From the NCBI RefSeq assembly GCF_040183065.1, contig NC_091122.1, forward strand, positions 159,179,455 through 159,243,454: 64,000 nucleotides of DNA, written 5' to 3'. The position numbers were made by a program, and so were the translations under genes. Shown in pieces: positions 22,889 through 35,651 of the stretch. The stretch's first letter is position 1; each line of letters opens with the position of its first letter. Origin of the DNA: Periplaneta americana (Eukaryota > Arthropoda > Insecta > Blattodea > Blattidae). Below the pieces are notes generated by a model. The model was not told the DNA's origin and did no database searches. It worked only from the letters and a program-made list of their open reading frames with translations.

Positions 22889-23266
22889 ATCATTACCAAA
22901 TTCCAAAATAAACAACTGCAGTGTAGATATTGGAGGCATTTGTTTCCTGGTGCGTCTCTATGACTGAACAGGATCACAATGAACTCATCGACATAAAATA
23001 TACCTACGTAACAAGGTTCGCTTCTACGTCAGAACTCACAGAGGTCTTGTAACCTGCTTGTGCCTTTGACTGACGTCATTAACGTACCAGGAGAAACTAC
23101 TCCATCCAATGTAGCTCTTGTGACAAACATGCGAAGCCTAGTTACGGTTGTAAGATCTGTATGCAATAGTAACTACAAAAACATCAGCGACTTTATTTCA
23201 ACCTTCTCTATACCTGCATGAGGAAAGTGGTCAAGCAGCTTCTTTAAGGCTCTATTGAGGTAAAAC

Positions 23267-24219
23267 TACAGTCTACTATATACAGTCGCGAAGCTTGAGG
23301 TGATTTTTTGCAAATCTCGTGATAAAGCGCTCCAAGCGGTTAGCAACTAGAAACAATAGACTGTCCACGGTTGACTTTGGACTGTGTCGTATTTCCATCG
23401 AGTGCTAGCTCGTTGCGTATTTCACATTGATGCTTGTGAAATGTACGTTATTGGTTGTAATGAAAATGTTAATGGCTAAAATACAATAATTGGAATAATA
23501 ATATTTTACTAGAGACGTAGAAAAATTAAGTTTGTTTTAATGAAATTTACTGATCACGTTTTATTTTCAATTCTGGTGGGATTATTATTGCTTAGGCCTA
23601 CTTTTTTTTTTCAAAGGATATGCTTTTAATTATAGCTGTTAATTTTGTTGTTATTTTTATTTGTTACTTTACTAGAGACGTAGAAAAAGTCTGTTACAAT
23701 AAAAATTATTGATCACGTTTTATTTCCAATTCTGGTGTGATTTTATTGCTTAACCTCATCCCACTTTGTTAACTACGTAAGCCTACACTACAAGTACCGG
23801 TACGCGTAAGTTACTCCATTAATTGTTGTAAAGGGAAATGCAAATTGATATTTATTGGTTTCATAGTTAATTATCGCTATAATCTTGAATGAGTGAAGCG
23901 ATTATAGTAAATTTCAGTTCGTTTTGCACATACAAAAATTATATTACTTATTTCTTGCAGATATCTTCGAGTTTATGGTGGAATTTAATATACTTAATTA
24001 AAATAATAAATTAACTTTATGCATTTAATATTTCAATAATGGAAGGAAGGTGTTAATTTTTCCAAAAGAACACGACAACGAAAGTGTAACATATTTTGTC
24101 GTCTGCTAGGAGAGAGATCTGCGATGATGAGGCGATAGTAGCGATCCTAGTGGTGGGCAACTACCCATGTTTGCATTTTTACTACATATTGAGCTTCGCG
24201 ACTGTATATAGTAGACTGT
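23267..24219 (+). mobile_element. P-like transposon, non-autonomous (copy ii)
   Basis: The terminus TACAGTCTACTATATACAGT at left and its complement at right bound 953 bp; the 8-bp duplication GGTAAAAC is at 23259-23266 and 24220-24227. The interior is the reverse complement of parts of copy i, including two of the AAACGTGATCA-type direct repeats, but the THAP segment has been deleted. It ends 355 bp before the start codon of acyl-CoA ligase copy 2. Confidence 0.75.
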
Positions 24220-24220
24220 G

Positions 24221-24574
24221 GTAAAACCTTCTCTATTCGTGAAACGCACTATAGGCAGGTGCGCGTGATCTGCAATATTTAAAAACAATGGTGCTGGTTT
24301 TTCCTTCAAGTGAGGTCAAAGTCAGGTTCAGTCCGTATCCTGTGGCGCTTCCCACGTGAAGCAAAAAAGTTAACATTCAAATCAAACGAAACGTTTTTCT
24401 TTAAGACACAACACCACATTTCGTAACGAATAATTAAGATGAATAAATGTTTTTGAAAAGCGTAGAGCAATGTCTTTTTTTTTTTTTATTTATTTATCTT
24501 TACTGACACTCTTCGTCTACAGTTCTTGTCATTTATTAGAGGATATTTTATCCATCAGATTGCAGTGGCAGAAC
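24221..24574 (+). promoter_or_regulatory. presumed upstream/5' UTR region of copy 2
   Basis: Only 355 bp separate the P-like element from the start codon. A T-rich tract ending TCGTCTACAG at 24513-24522 could be a 3' splice site for an upstream non-coding exon, in which case the 5' UTR of the coding exon begins at 24523. No TATA box or initiator was identified with confidence. Confidence 0.35.
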
Positions 24575-24769
24575 ATGCATTGTCCAAGAAGTCTTCTGAG
24601 ATGTGGACTGCAGCTCTTGAGAAGATACGAGAATCGTCGACTTCTGAGTCTGTCACCGGCCGTCACACAAATCGTCAAGTCGGCATACCCTGACGTCCCT
24701 GTGCCAACTGTGTCCCTTCCAGAGTGCGTGTGGAGCAGAATCGACGAGTGGCCGGATAAAGTTGCGTTC
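24575..24769 (+). CDS. copy 2 exon 1 (residues 1-65)
   Basis: The ATG at 24575 opens [20 protein letters not shown], an Arg-rich amphipathic-type leader, and the exon ends WPDKVAF at a GTAAGT donor (phase 0). The frame stays open 105 bases further upstream, but that stretch is poly-T-derived and probably intron or UTR, so the internal ATG is preferred. Confidence 0.82.
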
Positions 24770-27700
24770 GTAAGTGCAAAACACGAATTTACACAAGGTA
24801 GAAACTGAGATTTGCAGTATATGGTAATCAATAAACCGCGGGAGTGCGGGCCCTTTACCATCAAGTTAAGTATGACTGGAGCGTTCCGTGGCGAGTGTAC
24901 TGAACTCTCAGGTAAGCAACTCACTGTGCGTGCTTCAGACGTACAGTCTTGAGTATATGAATTGCATACATACAATAATCATACATTTCGTACTTATCTA
25001 ATTGATGCGATGTCGACGGAATCTTTGTCTTTACAAGAAGGAATTACAATGTACAATTATGTACCCTACATACGTAGATTGTCAAAGGAGAAACTTCTGC
25101 GTTTATTAGTTAGAATATGTTTATACTGCGAAAATCTTCTTTCGACATCACATGAGGTTAATGGAGAGTATGTGAAAAGATTTACATTGTCATTTAAGTT
25201 TTTGTCGTGTTTTTCCACCAAACTGTTCAACACTGCATAGCCTTTATTTTTTTTATTACACTATGTATTTTGTCATTTACCTTATCAGGATACAATCCTT
25301 GGGGTACCTTATTAATTCTTTCTCAATTTAATACACTCGGACATTTGTAGACCAGACGTTTCCAGTTGAGTTATAACTTGTGGGAAGTTTCCGTAATTGG
25401 TCTTTATGAATTGTAGATTTTGGTGCATATTTTCTGAAATCAGGGATTTTGCTGTTGTAATGGCAGCTGAATCTTCGCCATCTAATGCATGAATAACTAA
25501 TTTGACTTTATTGTAATGTTCTGCGAAATTTAAGGCAACTTCAAGCCAGGTGCCCCATCTTGTAACTACGGATTGAGGTGGAAGGGGGATATCTGGTGCA
25601 ATTTCTCGAAATTTTTATTTTCTTGAAGTTGTTTTGAGAATTTTTTTTCACAGACGCTATAAAACAGTCCATATCGCTATATAAAACACGAATTGCTTCA
25701 GCAATTCTATACAGTCCTTGCTCCAGGCAAGTTAAATGCACCATGTTGGAATACCGCTCTTTAAGTTGTTTTGCTGCCTTAATAATATATGGAGCTGCAT
25801 CAATGACGAAAAGAAGTACATGATCATATTTAATCCCTTACGGCCATAAGCCTTATTAAAGAACTTGGACAATAGTTGCACGGTTTACCATTTGCAATTT
25901 TTCTGAATTTAGCACAAAATTTTTCCCTACATAGTTCTCGGAAAGTATACCGACCACCACATTTGCCACATATCTACCACTTACGTCTGTAGACTCATAA
26001 AATGAAACCCATATACTTTCTGATCGTTCACACTTCCTCGAATTTTGGCAATCGTATTCTGGAACGAAATTGGTAAATATTCTTTACGTATTGTTGCTTC
26101 TCCTGGAATATGTTAATTTGTTTATTTTTCCAGAAATTATCTAAAGTGGGGATTGTCCAAAGTTCTGAATGGAATGTTTGTGTGCATCCACGAGTCACAT
26201 AAGACTATATCGAATATTGTGATCGACTATTTGAACTCGATTGGTTCTTGTTTGAATTACGTTCAACATTTTCCTTGAGTGCTTTACTGTTGCAGTGTCT
26301 TTCAAAATAGTATTTCATAGTTCGTAGTAATCTGAAATGACACACGACACATACAACACTTTCTCCTTCTATAATAGCCTAAATATATCGCGTTCGAATT
26401 GTTCCACTAAATTATTTAGTATTGCACTTCGTGAGTGAGTTGTTTTAGGCATTGTAATATGTGTCATTTCACACACGCAGTATGACAGTTAAACACACTC
26501 TGAATGTTTCGGGTTCGATGCACGGAACAGTACGGCGAAAGGCGAGAGAGACTTACGTCATACTCACTCTATACCCGTCTGCATAGTCAACTGTAATCGC
26601 CGTATTAGGGCCCGCAGTCCCGCGGTCTAGTAATCAATATTACTCGAAACACCTTATGAATTCAGTTTCATTTAATTTCATATTATTGATAGTTGTTTAG
26701 TCAACTGTCCGGAGACAGGTTTGAAGCTCATGAGCAAGAGCGCAAATGAGGTGCGCATTGAGAGAATACAAGTTTGCTACACAGAGTACTTTAATGACGT
26801 CACGAGTGTGGGTGGAGTGTATTTCTTATGTACACTGACTTTACGCTCACAACTCTCTGGTACTGGACGTGATTTCGTAGCATTTATTTACTGGGTGTTC
26901 ATTTCAAAGTATGTCATGACGTCATTGTTTTGAGTCAGCGATTTGAAGCGAGTGTCAGCTTTTATGTCAGAGAAGTTGCCTATTATTCAAGGCGTTCAAT
27001 CTGAACTTGAGAACGTGTACGATATAGCTTGAACGTCGTAGCAACAGATGGCGGCCTGTACGGTCTGTGTGCTACCATAACCTCTTTCGAATTGTGTTTT
27101 GCGCCGGCAAGTCGTACGCAGGGTATTTGTTATCATCGGTTGCGTACGGTAACATTCCACAACACAAATCAAATGCTCCGTGTCCATGTTGACCGTCGAA
27201 GTTAATGTCAACAAATACGTAAGTAATCGTCTTAACCCTCTCACCATATACCGACAGTAAGAAAAAAACTTACCTCAGTACGTGTTTCCAAACAGTTCAC
27301 ATTCCTGCCACTACTGGAGTTACCGTACGTATCGGTACGTACTCTTCAGAATGAACGCCGTACTTACTAGGCAACTTCTCTGGCACATAGGTAATACGCC
27401 TCTGCGGAAGTGTAGGAAGATTGAATCCTCTAGGCTCATCGGCTAGCCACATGACGGCATACAGCGAGCCATGACACACTTTGAACTGAACACGCAGTAC
27501 TATTCTTCGACAGGAACATTTTTCACATTCATCAAGCCGTCTTCACTTTTTTATTCGTACATCGGCACTACTTCCCACGTAATTATTCTCGTTCTTCCGT
27601 ACGGTACTTCTTTACTTCATTTCGTAGCATTTATTTACCTTCATAGCAAAACATCGGTAAGATATGCCAAAAGCAAATAAGTTCCGGTAAATGAAGCTGA

Positions 27701-28599
27701 TGTTATTTAGTGAAGAGTTCGAACTTCAACACTTCTCTACGGACAATTTTATCGAGAGGGGAATATTTTTATTATACTAGGGCTGGGGACGGAGCGGTTC
27801 AGTTCGGAGCAGTTACTGTGAATTCATTACTCGGTTGAACCGAGTACAGTACCGAGTACAAATTTGTGGCGGCAGATTTAAAATTTAGATAGATTGAGTA
27901 GATTTTAGAACGTACTTTGAAAGTGAAACCAACCGTGTTTTAAAAGCGTTGTAGTAAAACGCTTTCGCTTTGCCAATTGACGAGAAAAAAGTGCTTCTCT
28001 TCATTGCAAAATGGCGGTTGCAAATTTCATTTGCGTGATTACAACTATTTGCGGATTTATTTTGTATGAAAGGCCTATTTAACTTTCAGACGAAATAAAA
28101 TTAATATAACAATTTATAATACTAACAGCTAATAAATTAACATTTGAGGTAAACGTTAAATGCTGCAGCTAAGTAAAAAAGAAGATAGAAAGAAACGGGC
28201 TCCATGAAGCGCTGCCTAAAACACTTAAAAATAACACACAGAATTATTTACTATTACGGAAAGTGGATAAAATAATCAATAAAACGTGGAATCTTAAACT
28301 GAAGAACATAATGTTTATTTATTTTATAACATTACTAGCCTTCAATACAACCATGTTCTGTTTGGTGAAGAGTAGGAAATTAAAGTAATTAGGTAACATA
28401 ATTCGTAGAAATAAAGACAAATAAAATGATGACTGATGAGGTAACACAAATGATTTGTGATTTGTGGATTTGTGACAAATCCAATAAACACGAATAGAAG
28501 AAAAATATAATGCACTTCTTTTTTTTTAACATATTTTAATATTAATCAAACACTGTAATATGATGATGATAACAATAACAATAATAATAATAATAATAG

Positions 28600-28631
<32 letters not shown>

Positions 28632-31600
28632 GTATGTATAGTAATATGTTCAGACTGTCAATGTTCATTAGGTCCACTTGACAGGTCATATAATAGGATG
28701 AAGTCCTCTTCAATACTAGAGGCCTTTCAGCCCGCCTTGGGGATAAGGAAATAATTTGTCCTGCAGCAGAAAATATTTAAATACAGCAGTACCTACGTTG
28801 TTGTCTGCTAGAATTAAGTAAAACACGTGAACTCTGTTTGAATGTTTGAGCTGACCGGTAACGGCTACGGTTAACCGAGTAACTTCGGTGCTCCGCTGCC
28901 AAGCACATAAACCGATAGAACCGAGTAACTCAACAGTTCTACTCGCTCCGTCCCCAGCTCTATATTATACCCGTATGTCTAGTTTCCTTAATCTATACTA
29001 ATAATAAATCTGTAGCCAAAATTCTGTAGTGTTCGGGAAAAGTGACACAAGTCAGTTTCCACAAACCTTTTTTGATAATTTATTGACAACTTACGGAACA
29101 TCTGCTCGCTTGGAAAAACATACATAGGTATTCCTCCCATTACAATAATTCATACAGAAAAAATCAAATCGACATATACCAGTGTAAGTTGTCAAAAAAA
29201 TGAAGTAGGATTCATAGCTCAAAAGTTTTCATGTCCCTCAGCGACGTTGAAAGAGTTAGCGTTTCAATGAACAACCAAGTACATATCTGCAACTAGTTCG
29301 AAAAATACTGTTCACTATGAATTGAAAATGCACTGTGATGGCCTGAGTTCGTTTCGTAGGGAGAGACGGAAAAATACTGTGCCTATGATCACGAACCGGA
29401 TTGTACACTAACGCACAGGCAAACAAAACTCAATGCGCCACCTCACTCCATCTGTACTCCGTTGCACTTGTAGCTTCACTTCATTCCTAAGTTGTCTCTT
29501 ATCCTAACCTGATAATCAGACTTCAGATGTATAGATTCCGCCATAATTCACTGAAGGGTTCTCGAATCGGATAGTAATTCTCGATTACGGGCTGACTGTG
29601 TAAGGTTTATTATTGAAAATAAAGTTTTATGGATCACACTGAAGAAGTACAATACATGCTTACTGAATACAAGAAACAGTACAAGAATATAAATTTAAGA
29701 GAACAGAAAAATAAGATAAAACAGTGCACTATCTGCAACTATATTTATAAACAATTTAATGTGCAATAGACTATACAGGATAAACAAAAGTGTGGACTAT
29801 TGCTTTTAACTTCATCGCTTTTAGTTTCATTAAAAATGTTAAGGGGAGTTTGTAGTTCCATATCTTACAATGTTAAATTTCTCAATTTGGGTACACTTTT
29901 CTCAGAAGTTATGAAAGATACAAATGTATAAAAAATTAGGGCATATGTGACATACGTTTATGTATAGGACCGGCTAAATAAATTTAAAATTCCACTGAGC
30001 GGTTGGCAAAAAACCTTGATAACATTTTTGCATTAAGAATGATTGCAAATTATTTTTTATTTTTGCTGAAGATAGAAATAAACTTAATTTTTTTAACTTA
30101 CTGTATAAAATGCCATCACATTGATATTGTATATTAATTTCAGCCTTCTGGGTATAATACTTTCCGAGAAAAGTGTACCAATGTCACAAAGAATAAGAAA
30201 GTGCGGAAAAATGGTGTCAAAGTTTCCATAGCTTGTAATGTTAAAATTCCTCAATTTTGGGTGCACTTTTCCCAGAAGTGATAAAAGATACAAATGTAGA
30301 AAAATAGGGCATATGTAACATACTTTTATGTATACACCCGGGTAAATAAATTTAAAATTCCGCTGAGGGGTTGGGAAGAAAAATTTTTTCATTGATAACA
30401 TTTTTTGCATTAAGAATTACAACAATATTTTTGCTGAAGATAGGGCTAAAACAGACAATTAGAAGAAATAAAATCATATTATCATTTTACACATATTAAA
30501 CTACCGAAAAACGATAAAAACCAAAATTTCATTTTTTTTTGTCAGAGTTGGTGTTGGAGAGGTGGAGAAGTTCAAATATCTTGGAGCAACAGTAACAAAT
30601 ATAAATGATACTCGGGAGGAAATTAAACACAGAATAAATATGGGAAATGCCTGTTATTATTCGATTGAGAAGCTTTTATCATCCAGTCTGCTGTCAAAAA
30701 ATCTGAAAGTTAGAATTTATAAAACAGTTATATTACCGGTTGTTCTTTATGGTTGTGAAACTTGGATTCTCACTTTGAGAGAGGAACATAGGTTAAGAGT
30801 GTTTGAGAATAAGGTGTTTAGGAAAATATTTGGGGCTAAGAGGGATGAAGTTACAGGAGAATGGAGAAAGTTACACAACGCAGAACTGCACGCATTGTAT
30901 TCTTCATCTGACATAATTAGGAACATTAAATTCAGACGTGTGACGTGTGCAGGGCATGTAGCACGTATGGGCGAATCCAGAAATGCATATAGAGTGTTAG
31001 TTGGGAGGCCGGAGGGAAAAAGACCTTTAGGGAGGCCGAGACGTAGATGGGAAGATAATATTAAAATTGATTTGAGGGAGGTGGGATATGATGATGATAG
31101 AGAATGGATTAATATTGCTCAGGATAGGGACCAATGGCGGGCTTATGTGAGGGCGGCAATGAACCTCCGGGTTCCTTAAAAGCCATTAAGTAAGTAAGTT
31201 GGTGTACAGTCTCCCCTTATAGACCTACATGATCCTGCAGTTGGTTCTGACGAATTTCAGCACGCTGTTCTGACTGAATAAAAGCTTTAGAAATATCAAA
31301 ATAACTTAATATATAGCTTAAACAGTGCGATTTATTGGCATGTAATATATATTTTTTTCAAATAACATATTTCAAGTGATCCCTTCGGTATCTTATGATT
31401 TGGTGCAATCCTAACCGAAAATTTTTCATGACACGTTACAATAATCCTGAGGTCTCTGCCTGTATCCTGTTCATCAGATCCTGAATACAGTGTGGTCTGG
31501 TTTGAAACACCCTTTCTTTGAGGTATTCCCACAGAAAAAAATCAGCAGCTGTAAGGTCTGGGGATAAAGCTGGCCAGCTGATATCGCCAAATCAAGAAAT

Positions 31601-34600
31601 TAAGCGCTCAGGGAAAAGATTTCTCAACAATTGCATTATGTCTGTTACATTAAGACCCGTACCCCCATCAATTTTCACGAAACTGTCCTGTATCTGCCTA
31701 CGCTTAGATAACGTTAATTATGCATTTAATTCTCAGGAATGCATCGTCACAGGGCGACACTACACGTATGCAGAAGCGCGAGAACTCTCTGGACGATTCG
31801 CAGCATCGCTGTACAGAATTGGTCTGCAACCCGGCAATACATTGGCCATTATAATGCCCAACTCCGCTGAATGGCCTATCGTCTTCTTGGGAGCCCTCGA
31901 AGCGGGGATTGTAGTCACCACAGTCAACCCAGTTTACACAGCTGGTTTGTATAGTCAAACAGTGAAAAATCTTTCTTAAACACCGAAAATGCTTAAAAAT
32001 AAGATTCACGGTAACATATTGTATTCATTTCTATTTCTATTTATATTTATAAAGCTTCCTCAAATTAGAGGCTGCCATTATATAAAGAACAAATAGATGA
32101 TGAAAGATAACAGAGTGAGAAAAATGACAAACAAGTAAACAAACAAACAAACAATGGCAATTAACAGAATAAGCTAACAAGGAGAAGAATGATAATGGCG
32201 CATCAGTTTTTTCAGTGCACTGAATTAGAGTCCATACAGGTGGTTCCGTAAGAGTTTGACTGACTCTCTAATTATGAGGAGGGCCAGTTCATTTAGAAAA
32301 GATTTGTGCAATCCTTAGGTCTTACAGAATTGAGAAGAGAAGTTAGGTATCGTTCCTCTTGCTCCAAACATCAATCCCGTGACACTGATATCGTGAAGTT
32401 GGTATTTATCTTTATAATAAATCTTCATTTCATTCTCTATTAGGATTGACAGAAATCAAAATTCTGTGCGTAGTCATTATCCACAACGACGACGTTAAAC
32501 TTTTCGAGGGAGGGGGAACTTCTTTTTTCGAAAACTATGAACTTCCCACCGATATGGTTTTAGACTTCTTTGTTATACTATTCAGTATGATCAATTCCGA
32601 CTGAAAATCTGCAGAGCTATTTCACTTCCACTCTGTACATTTCTTAAGAAACTTCTTTAAGCAAGGTACGAGTAGAACGCTGTGAAACAAAATTCTGTGA
32701 TGGACGTTTTAAGTGGGCTTTGCGCGTTATAACCCGTCTGAAAAATCATTGCAGACGGCAGGTAGAGTAAGCTTGAACATAAACATGCGATCGATACTGC
32801 ATTACGTCACCCTGTTCTGACGTACTACGCACAGCGCTGCAGTAAAGAAATGCCTCAGTTCAGTTCGTTCAGTCTGCTAGTCGGTATCGGAAGTGTGTGT
32901 GTACACAAGAGCGAATGGAAACTCCGCCGAGACACTCGTCACGCGAAGTCTTACACTCGCAAAGCAGAAAGATTGTATACAATGTGCTAAAATTTTGTAA
33001 AGAAGAGAAAAAGGAAGGTCTTATCATTCCATTAACGAACGCTGTGAAAAGAACAGCAACGGCGGTGGGGAAGAGTGAAAGAACAATACGTACTATAGCT
33101 AAGGAGGTGAGGAAGCAAAGCGCATTGGAGGACAATTTTCAACTCCTGGTAAAAGCCGCCCACATCCAAAGAAAATTGTACTCGATGATTTTGAAAAACT
33201 GTGTCATCCGCAGAACTTTTTTGGAGTTTTATGAGAAGAGTAAAGAAATTCCGACTCTACGCAAGCTTCTGAATGCTGTTAAGAAAAAGATACATTCTGG
33301 AGGCTGTCAGTTTTGAAACAAATGACCGCACAATCAATAAGCGAAATCAGCAAATAAGTCTGGACAAAATGCTGTCAACCTGTTAAACATACCGAAGACG
33401 AATATTGGTGTCGTGACGTGTTAATGGAAGAGGAAGTAGAAAGGGTAGTAATAAATATAGGCATTGTGATTAGTGATGAAGAGTGTAAAGAAGATGAGAT
33501 GGATTATGATAGGCCAGGTAGGAGCACATACACAGCAGACGAAGGCAATCCAACTGATAGTGCAGATGAAATTGAGACCTCTGCCACGGGCATACATGTA
33601 CTTCTGGAATAAAGTATGTTTATATACCGTACATGACAGAAAAAGTAAATTCAACTATGGTATTGGTAATTGTATTTATGTTCATAACAGCTGTTGATGT
33701 TTTTATTGTCAGACTGTCCAAACATTTCTCCAGCTGACTCGCCACGCATCGAGACTGAGCGGATCGCATTCGCGACACACGAGCGCCCTCATCTGAAAAC
33801 TGCAATGTTTCATCAGACGGGTTATACTGCTACGAGATTGTTTACAAATAAAGCTGATCATGTTTGCGGTTTTCCACTAATTTGCACAAATTAGCCCATG
33901 AATTACTCTGGCAGTGGGGCTGTCAATAAGAAGTGCGGCTTCTGTATAGCATTGTGACGTTATATAGTCTAAAACAGTAAATGAAGTTACATTGCTGAGA
34001 ATTTTTTTCTAGAAAACATACCGAAATCCGGGGTTACACGAACGAGAGCGTGACATGAAAGAAAGTGTGCAAGAAAGTATGAGCCAAAAGCAGAAAAGGG
34101 TAGACTGGAAGAAGTGCGAGAATGCAGGGCAAGGGAAAAAAATATATATATCTGCAGTTCAGTTACAAAGTGTCAACGATTTAGTGAACGTTCTTACACT
34201 ATAAATAATCAACGAGCAACCATGGAATGTAAAGCCTGATCCACCTGGTGTCAGTGATTTAGAAACAAATCGTAGTTTACCACGCAAGGACTTTAAAGGG
34301 AATAAAAGTGCTCATCAAATATTTGAAAAGCAATTTACGAGTATAATCAATTAATTTGGTTTTGCGTGCTTCATCTCTCATATCTTATTTTTGCTTTTAT
34401 AAACAAATTGTAGCCACCGGCGTAGCTCTGACGGCTAAGGCGCTTGCCTGCCGGTCCGGAGTTGCGCACGGGCGCGAGTACGATTCCAGCTTGGGCTGAT
34501 TACCTGATTGGGTTTTACCAGAGGTTTTCCCCAGCCGTAAGGCAAATATCAGGTAATCTATGGCGAATCCTCGACCTCATATCGCCTAAATACCACCTCG

Positions 34601-35560
34601 CTATCACCAATACCATCGACGCTAAATAACCTCGTAGTTGATACAGCGTCGTTAAATAACCAAGCAAAATAAATAAACAAATTGTTTCCTGTTCAAATTC
34701 TAAAGAGCACTGATATGAGTATAAAAATTTGAAATTTAACGTTAATTTATCGCCTCTCATTTCACTAACATTAAAAAAATTAATACAAATTTAAACAGCT
34801 AAAGAAGTTTCACTTCCGCCAGGCGTAGAGGCTACACCAGACATTTCCAATTCCTGGCTCTGTGACGCCACACGTCTCTGAACTCGAGTTCTTTGAGAGG
34901 GGAAGCATGTGTAAGAGGGAAATGTAAGGGGCGTGGCATTGGAAGGGATGGAGATGTTTAAATAGGGGAGGTGCCCTCCCTCACGTGCTCTTTCAGTTCT
35001 ACTCCGAGTGAGTAAAACGCGCTCCGACGTCACAGGTTGGCCAGTTGGAAATGACTGGGTTACACACTCATTTTCTTACGTAATTATACAATAACTTTTA
35101 TATTTACTCCGTATGAGATATCAAAATCTGTCAAGAAGGTTGGTGAATGAAAAGTGTGTTTTATATTTCATCTTTCTATGTAAAGAACCGTACTGGAGAA
35201 TAGTAGCCCTTCATGGATCCGAAACCGACACGCCTATAATTTTACTTGTGTCGCCCGAAGAACATAGAATTTTACAATAGGATAGCAATAACATTTAAAA
35301 TAAAACAATAAAGAATGACAGGCTACAGGCCTACATAGTGCAGGTCATTTATATCATTCTTAAGAAACAAAAATGTTCCTATATATGATAGGCCTATATA
35401 TTAAGAGAGTTGTGTGTATGTGTGTGTGTATTTATTCACACTGCAATGGGTATATACCCGGTGGCAGTGGTAACTAATTACACTCAATAATGACAATAAT
35501 AAACTTGTTAATTACAAATACAGTTAATAATAATACCAATAATTAATACTAACAATAATT

Positions 35561-35651
<91 letters not shown>

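Noticed and set aside
24470-24574. N-terminal extension of copy 2 exon 1
   Set aside because: It is poly-T-derived and contains a likely splice acceptor at 24522; the ATG at 24575 gives a sensible leader.
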